Below are positions 59,114 through 64,000 of a DNA stretch of 64,000 nucleotides, piece by piece. A program made the position numbers and the translations under genes. The number at the start of each line of letters is the position of its first letter. Within the stretch, counting starts at the first letter, position 1. Origin of the DNA: Pseudomonas laurylsulfatiphila. GTDB taxonomy: Bacteria; Pseudomonadota; Gammaproteobacteria; Pseudomonadales; Pseudomonadaceae. The stretch covers positions 868,001-932,000 of the forward strand of contig NZ_NIRS01000002.1 in assembly GCF_002934665.1 (NCBI RefSeq), given 5' to 3'. Under the pieces are notes generated by a model that saw only the letters and a list, made by a program, of their open reading frames with translations, did no database searches and was not told the DNA's origin.

Positions 59114-61422
59114 AACATGCCAGCGTCTGCTATCCGCCGCCATTTCCGCTGGAGGGTCGTTTGCCCCGTCGGGCACACCAGGTTCAGCAAAACATATCGC
59201 GCCATAGGCAACAGGAACGTGACTATCAGGATGCCCTGTCCGTGGCAGCCGGTCGTCGTGTGATGCTGCCATGCTGCAAGTCCTTGCATATCAGCCTGTT
59301 CTTCGACGGCACCGGCAATAACCTCAACAATGACCTGTACGAATCCACTCCCCCCCACCCGACCAATATTGCCCGGTTGTTTCGCGCGACTATTGGCGAC
59401 GGCCATGCCGGCGGCACCGGCCACCGCGACAGCACCTCCCAGCGGCTGACCGATGCCGCGGGCACGGGTTACGGCCAGTACTTCAAGTACTACATGCCCG
59501 GTGTGGGGACGCCTTTTGCGGAAGTCGGCGATCTGGATTACACCATGCTGGGTTTGGCCGGCGCCTGGTACGGCGAGGAGCGGATCAACTGGGGCTTGCT
59601 GATGATCATCGATGCCCTGCGTCGCGCGCTGGGCCAGCCACGGCTGGACGACGCCAGTCTGCTGGCGGCGGTCAAGGCCATGGGCACGGTACCGGGCATG
59701 GAGTGGGCGACGGGGCAGACGAACCGCCGCGTCGAGTTTCGCAAGCAGCTCAAGGCCATTGAAAAACCACTGCACTTCGCCTTGAGCCAGCCGCAGCCCG
59801 GTATCTCGAAACTCTTGGGTATCAAGCTGTTTGTCTATGGTTTTTCCCGTGGCGCGGCGGCGGCGCGGGCCTTTGTCAGTTGGCTGAACGAGCTGATGCG
59901 TTATACGCCAGCACTGAAGCTGGACGATCTGGAGCTTCCCGTCAGCGTGGAGTACCTGGGGCTGCTGGACACCGTGGCCTCGGTGGGCTTCGCCGATATC
60001 GTACCGGTCGCGAACGGTCATATGAGCTGGGCCGATGGCAATCAGGAGTTACCCGGTGGCGGACTGGTCAAGCGCTGTTTGCACCTTGTGGCCAGTCATG
60101 AGCAGCGATTGTGTTTTCCGTTGGAATCGATTCGGCGTGAGAGCGGTGTGTACCCGGTCAATAGTGTGGAAGTGATCTATCCGGGTGTGCATTCCGATCA
60201 GGGTGGGGGCTACCCGCCGGGGGATCAAGGCAAGGCTGGTAACAAGGACAGCATTGAAGGCGATGGTTTGTTGCTGTCGCAGATCGCGCTGAATGATTTG
60301 TATGGCGATGCCTTCGCTTTCGGGGCCCCCTTCAAAGTACCGAAAAATACATTGCCAATCGAATTACGCGATGAGCTCTGGCGGGCTATGGAAGATGATT
60401 TGGCACAACAGTTTGATGTTTCTACAAGTCTGGTCACACGCTTCAACGCCTGGCGCCAACTAACGCTGAGACTACCATCTGTAAATCAACCGCTACCCAC
60501 CGATCAAACAGAGCGATACGAACCGCTACCATCCACCATTACCCTCGAACAGGCCGTACGCGAACAACTCGGCTGGATCACCGCCTGGCGCATCGACCGC
60601 TATGCCTTTGCCAGTCTGAGAAAGACCGCTTTCTATCTAGACGCGAGCGATACCCACGCTGATCCCGACACACGAGCCACCGCCGAGACCCAGCGTAAAA
60701 AAGCCCAGGCGGACATCGAAAAAAACCGCCTCCAACAACGCGCCCGCGAACGCAACGGGCGCACGCCGAAAACGCCCCTGGCGCCCGGACTCCCGAGTTT
60801 CGATCCGGATATCGCAAGAACCCAACTGCGCGAAGCAGCCGAGGAGTTCCGTGCGAACTACCACGACCCCGATCACCTGGCCTCAAGTCTGAGCCGAGTA
60901 CTACCGGCCAACGCCCCGTCTGTAGCCGTCCTGCGCATCATCACCGCCGATGCGCGGGTCGAATGCCGGCAGATGAAGGCCGCCGGTCGAGCCAGGGTCA
61001 GCGAGTTGTTTCCACCTCCGGAACGCGAACGCAATCACTGGGACGAAAAAAGCCGTGGCAATGTCGACGAGAGCCGCAATGCCAATCAGCCGGCGGGACT
61101 GCTGCGTGCACTGTTCGATGATCAAGTCCACGACTCTCGCGCCTGGTTCCTTTATTCGTTCGGGCGCGAACCGCTGGGCAGCTATTTTCGCGAACGCATG
61201 GTGTTCTTCGGTGAAGCCAGCCGCAGGGAACTGGCGCTCAATCCCGAAATGCAGGCGGCAATGCTGGCGAGCGGCATGCCACTGCCAGCCTATGCACCTG
61301 CCGTGGCGGCAGGACCTCCCGTCATGGATGCCCAACAGCTGGCTGAGGTCCACCAGGCCATCGACGCCATCTGGGAAGACTTTTACAGCAAGCTCGGCGA
61401 GGCAGACGATGCACAGGCCTGA
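59101..61422 (+). CDS. DUF2235 alpha/beta hydrolase, Tle1-like T6SS lipase effector
   Basis: A 773-residue protein. The DUF2235 domain begins at HISLFFDGTGNN (about residues 63-74), has the nucleophile elbow GFSRG with Ser249, and YPGVHSDQGGGYPPG further on, which carries conserved catalytic-region residues. A charged alpha-helical insert (about 530-600) and a C-terminal domain follow. DUF2235 proteins of this length are Tle1-family type VI phospholipases that attack neighbours' membranes. No PAAR, VgrG or Hcp gene adjoins. It is flanked by two DUF3304 genes, the pattern of an effector with immunity genes. Delivery route is inferred. Confidence 0.85.
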   Translation: MSEVKHASVCYPPPFPLEGRLPRRAHQVQQNISRHRQQERDYQDALSVAAGRRVMLPCCKSLHISLFFDGTGNNLNNDLYESTPPHPTNIARLFRATIGDGHAGGTGHRDSTSQRLTDAAGTGYGQYFKYYMPGVGTPFAEVGDLDYTMLGLAGAWYGEERINWGLLMIIDALRRALGQPRLDDASLLAAVKAMGTVPGMEWATGQTNRRVEFRKQLKAIEKPLHFALSQPQPGISKLLGIKLFVYGFSRGAAAARAFVSWLNELMRYTPALKLDDLELPVSVEYLGLLDTVASVGFADIVPVANGHMSWADGNQELPGGGLVKRCLHLVASHEQRLCFPLESIRRESGVYPVNSVEVIYPGVHSDQGGGYPPGDQGKAGNKDSIEGDGLLLSQIALNDLYGDAFAFGAPFKVPKNTLPIELRDELWRAMEDDLAQQFDVSTSLVTRFNAWRQLTLRLPSVNQPLPTDQTERYEPLPSTITLEQAVREQLGWITAWRIDRYAFASLRKTAFYLDASDTHADPDTRATAETQRKKAQADIEKNRLQQRARERNGRTPKTPLAPGLPSFDPDIARTQLREAAEEFRANYHDPDHLASSLSRVLPANAPSVAVLRIITADARVECRQMKAAGRARVSELFPPPERERNHWDEKSRGNVDESRNANQPAGLLRALFDDQVHDSRAWFLYSFGREPLGSYFRERMVFFGEASRRELALNPEMQAAMLASGMPLPAYAPAVAAGPPVMDAQQLAEVHQAIDAIWEDFYSKLGEADDAQA

Positions 61423-61459
61423 CTCGGTGGTTCGACACTCGGTAAAAGGATCAAAAACC

Positions 61460-61981
61460 ATGTCCCGTCGCAATGCGTGTCGCCTGCAGATCCGGGTTCT
61501 AGCGGGCTTGGCTACGGCCCTGCTCCTGCAAAACGCCGAGGCCAGTTCTCTCGAAGCCGTCAATCACACCCATTGGGCCATCAATCGATTCAGCGTGGAT
61601 GGTCGGTCGGGTATCGACATTATTGGCCCATACCAAGGTGGCGGTGGGGGGTGTTGTTACATTGCACCGGCTCGCTGGAAGCCGGGGATGACGGTGCGGG
61701 TTGATTGGGAGACAGGAGTGGCTTATTCCGATGATTTCCCTGGTTTTGCTGATAGGCCCAAGTACTTTGCTTGGAAGCAAAAAGTGAATGCCCAAAAGCG
61801 CAAGCACAGCAAAGTCGTGCCAATTCCCGACTACACCGGCCAAAAAACCTGCGGCCTCACCGTGCACTTCCTGCCCTGCGACGAGCTTCAGCTCACCACC
61901 TCCTGCTACGCCTACGGCAGCCCCGAATACCCGATCAAGACCCCGCTGCATTTGCCGCAGCCCCAATCATGCCCTAATTAA
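61460..61981 (+). CDS. DUF3304 protein, second copy (probable T6SS immunity)
   Basis: A 173-residue exported protein: signal peptide MSRRNACRLQIRVLAGLATA and probable cleavage after NAEA. The DUF3304 domain (LEAVNHTHWAINRFSVDG to PQPQSCPN) is clearly homologous to the first copy, including the GGGGGCC and KTCGLTVHFLPCDE motifs. Base identity is high across the domain but drops outside it. AAAGGA lies just upstream of the ATG at 61460. A periplasmic location suits protection against a Tle1 lipase acting in that compartment. Confidence 0.85.
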   Translation: MSRRNACRLQIRVLAGLATALLLQNAEASSLEAVNHTHWAINRFSVDGRSGIDIIGPYQGGGGGCCYIAPARWKPGMTVRVDWETGVAYSDDFPGFADRPKYFAWKQKVNAQKRKHSKVVPIPDYTGQKTCGLTVHFLPCDELQLTTSCYAYGSPEYPIKTPLHLPQPQSCPN

Positions 61982-62278
61982 TGCGGTGATTTCGTCACAG
62001 CGTCGAGGCCGAAACTCTGAATGCCATGACTGCAGATACGGGTAGGGTCTCTGAAAAACAATTGGCTTCCGAGCTGGCTTCGCCATGCACACCAAATTTC
62101 AGGCAAAAAAAATCCCGGGCAGCTGATGGACGCCCGGGACTTAAAAATGCATAAACCGTGGTGGTGAACGCGGCGCGGATATTACGGAATATTTCGGCCT
62201 GTAACAAGATATTTTTATTCACTATCCAGTTACTAAACGCTCTAAGCCCTTATATATCCACATATTTTCTAAGGGCGA
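61982..62278. other. Intergenic region between convergent genes
   Basis: A 297-base region containing a terminator at 62104-62142; the rest, including AT-rich 62190-62260, shows no gene. Confidence 0.5.
62104..62142 (-). terminator. Terminator of the glutamine-synthetase-like gene
   Basis: Read on the minus strand, GTCCCGGGCG and its partner TGCCCGGGAT form a stem followed by eight T residues. Confidence 0.8.
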
Positions 62279-63625
62279 CTACAAGAACCAACGATACTCC
62301 CGCGCGCTGATGTCATGCAGAAATGCCAGATGATCCTGACGTTTGTTTTCGCAATAGACGTCCACAAACTCCGCCCCCAAGCCTTCGCGCACGGCTGAAT
62401 GATGTTGCATGGACTGCACCGCTTCGAGCATTTCCAACGGGAAATCGATGCCACTGCTGCGGTCTTCGTTGAGCGGTGCAATCGGCTCGCGCTCCCCTTC
62501 CAGGCCCTGCTCCAAGCCCACCAGGATCGCCGCCAACGCCAGATACGGGTTGGCATCGGCGCCCGCCAGGCGATGTTCGATGCGCAGGTTCTTGACGTCC
62601 GACTCCGGAATACGCAAGCACGCATCGCGATCCTCGAAGCCCCAGCTGGCGCGAGACGCGACGTTCACCGTGCCACTCAAGCGACGCATGGCATTGTGGT
62701 TCGGGGCAAAGATCGGCATGCAGTGCGGCAACACCTCCAGGCAACCGGCCACGGCATGGCGCAGCGCCCGCTGACCATTCGCCGCCAGCAGGTTGTTGCC
62801 GGCCTGGTCATACAGGCTGACGTGCACGTGCATGCCGCTGCCGGGGTGTTGCAGGTAAGGTTTAGCCATGAAGCTGGCGCGCAGGTTGTGCTTGAGCGCC
62901 ACGCCTCGGGTGCTGCGGCAGAACAGGGCTGCCCAGTCGGCGGCGCGCAGGCCGTCATCGCAATGGCCGAAGTTGATTTCGAACTGACCCGGGCCGAGTT
63001 CGGCGGTAATCACCGTGGCATCGATGCCTTGGGCTCGCGCGGTCTCGACCATTTCATCGAGCACCGGGGCGAAGCGCGACAAGCGTTCGATGTGCATGTT
63101 CGGTTGATCATCGGCGTCGCCGGTCAGCTCATCACGGGGGAACTGTGGCAAGCCGTCCTTCAAGCGGCTGTCGAACAGGTAAAACTCCAGCTCGAAGGCC
63201 ACCACCGGAAAAATCCCTTTACGGTGCAGGCGGTTCAACACCTGGGCCAGCACTTCACGGGGTTCGAATTCGATGGGTTTTTCCGTACCGTCGGAGGTGA
63301 TCAGCATCTGGCCCAAGGGCTGCTTTTCCCAGGTCACCAGCTTCAAGGTACCGGGCACCAAACGCCGCAGCGCATCCGGGTCACCATCGTTGAAGCAGTA
63401 GTCGCCAATCTTGAACAGCCCACCCTGGGTGCCGAGCAGCACGCAGTTTTGCGGCAGTTTCAGTGCACTGCCGGCAGCGACTTTCTCCAGCATCTCGATC
63501 GGGTAGCGCTTGCCGTAGAAATGCCCCGGAATGTCCAGGGAGATCAGGTCGACATAACGTACTTCGGGGTTGCAGTGGCGGAAGTTGCGAACTTCGGCCA
63601 GCAGTTCAGAGCACACGGCATCCAT
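62279..63625 (-). CDS. Gamma-glutamylputrescine synthetase-like (glutamine synthetase family)
   Basis: A 448-residue glutamine-synthetase-fold ligase. Motifs are seen in AFELEFYLFDSRL, TAELGPGQFEINF, KPYLQHPGSGMHVHVSLYD and PNHNAMRRLSG, which hold the metal and ATP/Glu ligands. The pattern fits PuuA/GlnA-like enzymes, which join glutamate to putrescine or other amines. Start at 63625 with AAGGA upstream; the frame is open to 63772. A cupin regulator gene lies immediately upstream, as in puuA-puuR-like pairs. Amine specificity is inferred. Confidence 0.86.
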   Translation of the reverse strand: MDAVCSELLAEVRNFRHCNPEVRYVDLISLDIPGHFYGKRYPIEMLEKVAAGSALKLPQNCVLLGTQGGLFKIGDYCFNDGDPDALRRLVPGTLKLVTWEKQPLGQMLITSDGTEKPIEFEPREVLAQVLNRLHRKGIFPVVAFELEFYLFDSRLKDGLPQFPRDELTGDADDQPNMHIERLSRFAPVLDEMVETARAQGIDATVITAELGPGQFEINFGHCDDGLRAADWAALFCRSTRGVALKHNLRASFMAKPYLQHPGSGMHVHVSLYDQAGNNLLAANGQRALRHAVAGCLEVLPHCMPIFAPNHNAMRRLSGTVNVASRASWGFEDRDACLRIPESDVKNLRIEHRLAGADANPYLALAAILVGLEQGLEGEREPIAPLNEDRSSGIDFPLEMLEAVQSMQHHSAVREGLGAEFVDVYCENKRQDHLAFLHDISAREYRWFL

Positions 63626-63645
63626 CGTTTTGGTCCTTGTTGTTA

Positions 63646-64000
63646 TCAGGTGTAAACCCAAAGCACGCGGGTCAGTTGGTCGGACAGGTTGCCGTAGCGG
63701 CAGTGCGCATGGCTGGCCAGTTGAAAGCTGTCGCCGGGATGCAGGGTCACCGGTTCGTTGTTGTCGAGCCACAGGGTCAGTTGCCCTTCGAGGACATAAC
63801 CGCCCTGCTCCGAGCTGTCCTTCATGTGCCGGTCACCGCTGCTGGCGCCGGGTTCGAGCTGGCTTTCCAGCATCGAGAACGACGCGCGCATTTTTGGCGA
63901 AACGAGGATGTCGGTGATGCCGTCGGCGTAGTACAGCGTGCGGCGCTCGTCCGGGCGGGTGACCCAGGACAACGCCATGGGTTTGGGCAGGCTGTAGAAA
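63646..64000 (-). CDS. Cupin-domain regulator, PuuR-like, C-terminal fragment
   Basis: The frame runs off the right edge (FYSLPKPMALSWVTRPDERR... to LTRVLWVYT), so only about 118 residues are here. A cupin domain is visible: GYVLEGQLTLWLDN, ALHPGDSFQL-like TLHPGDSFQLASHAHCRYGN. In PuuR-like proteins this follows an N-terminal Xre helix-turn-helix, which would lie outside the window. ATG at 63978 is internal, not the true start. Separated by 20 bases from the glutamine-synthetase-like gene, so it may be the first gene of that operon and control it. Confidence 0.75.
   Translation of the reverse strand, partial: FYSLPKPMALSWVTRPDERRTLYYADGITDILVSPKMRASFSMLESQLEPGASSGDRHMKDSSEQGGYVLEGQLTLWLDNNEPVTLHPGDSFQLASHAHCRYGNLSDQLTRVLWVYT

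Overview
The window looks like chromosome of a Pseudomonas fluorescens-group bacterium. This rests on the GC-rich codon use, the many REP/BIME palindromes of the 'GTGGGAGCGGGCTTGCCCGC' and 'GTAGGAGCTGCCGAAGGCTG' types between genes, and a typical Pseudomonas gene set (OprD porin, arginine succinyltransferase alpha/beta subunits, SdsA1-type sulfatase, puu-type polyamine genes). No tRNA, rRNA, CRISPR array, complete insertion sequence or prophage was seen. About 55 protein genes are called; two run off the ends (a thiolase at the left, a cupin regulator at the right).

Layout. 1-8.8 kb: thiolase tail, MntH-type metal transporter, CHI-like exported protein, two integral membrane proteins, a GST, a periplasmic protein, an esterase, and an aspartoacylase-family gene downstream of an AotJ-like amino-acid binding protein with a candidate ArgR half-site. 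9-17.9 kb: amidotransferase, rhodanese and FtrA-like regulator, histidine phosphatase translationally coupled to cobF, an orphan aruF/aruG-like pair, oxaloacetate decarboxylase, and a MASE2-GGDEF diguanylate cyclase. 18-30.4 kb: Baeyer-Villiger-type monooxygenase with alpha/beta hydrolase, a 266-bp nested-palindrome element, HglS-like 2-oxoadipate dioxygenase, a 123-bp-period REP array, a candidate sRNA, an ABC ATPase/FtsX permease/AttH lipocalin operon, and an alkylsulfatase. 31-38 kb: two DUF1254 genes, DUF1329 and DUF1302, bracketed by near-identical direct repeats of about 0.65-0.7 kb.

38-58 kb is the most unusual part. A palindromic operator, ATTATGGTATACCAA or a close variant, occurs five times, each time upstream of a gene in a plausible set: a RibB-like DHBP synthase and DUF1330 protein (divergent), a polyamine-type ABC importer, an NCS1 permease, a flavin reductase, and an LLM flavin-dependent monooxygenase. 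An amidase, a cysteine hydrolase (isochorismatase fold) and a second NCS1 permease lie among them. This looks like a dispersed regulon for uptake and oxidative ring opening of an N-containing (perhaps heterocyclic) compound. It resembles the Rut pathway in parts list but not in organisation. The regulator, probably GntR/FCD type, is not in the window.

58.4-62 kb holds a DUF2235 (Tle1-like) predicted type VI lipase effector between two closely related DUF3304 genes, likely duplicated immunity genes, with no vgrG or hcp nearby. The right end carries a gamma-glutamylputrescine synthetase-like gene and its cupin regulator.
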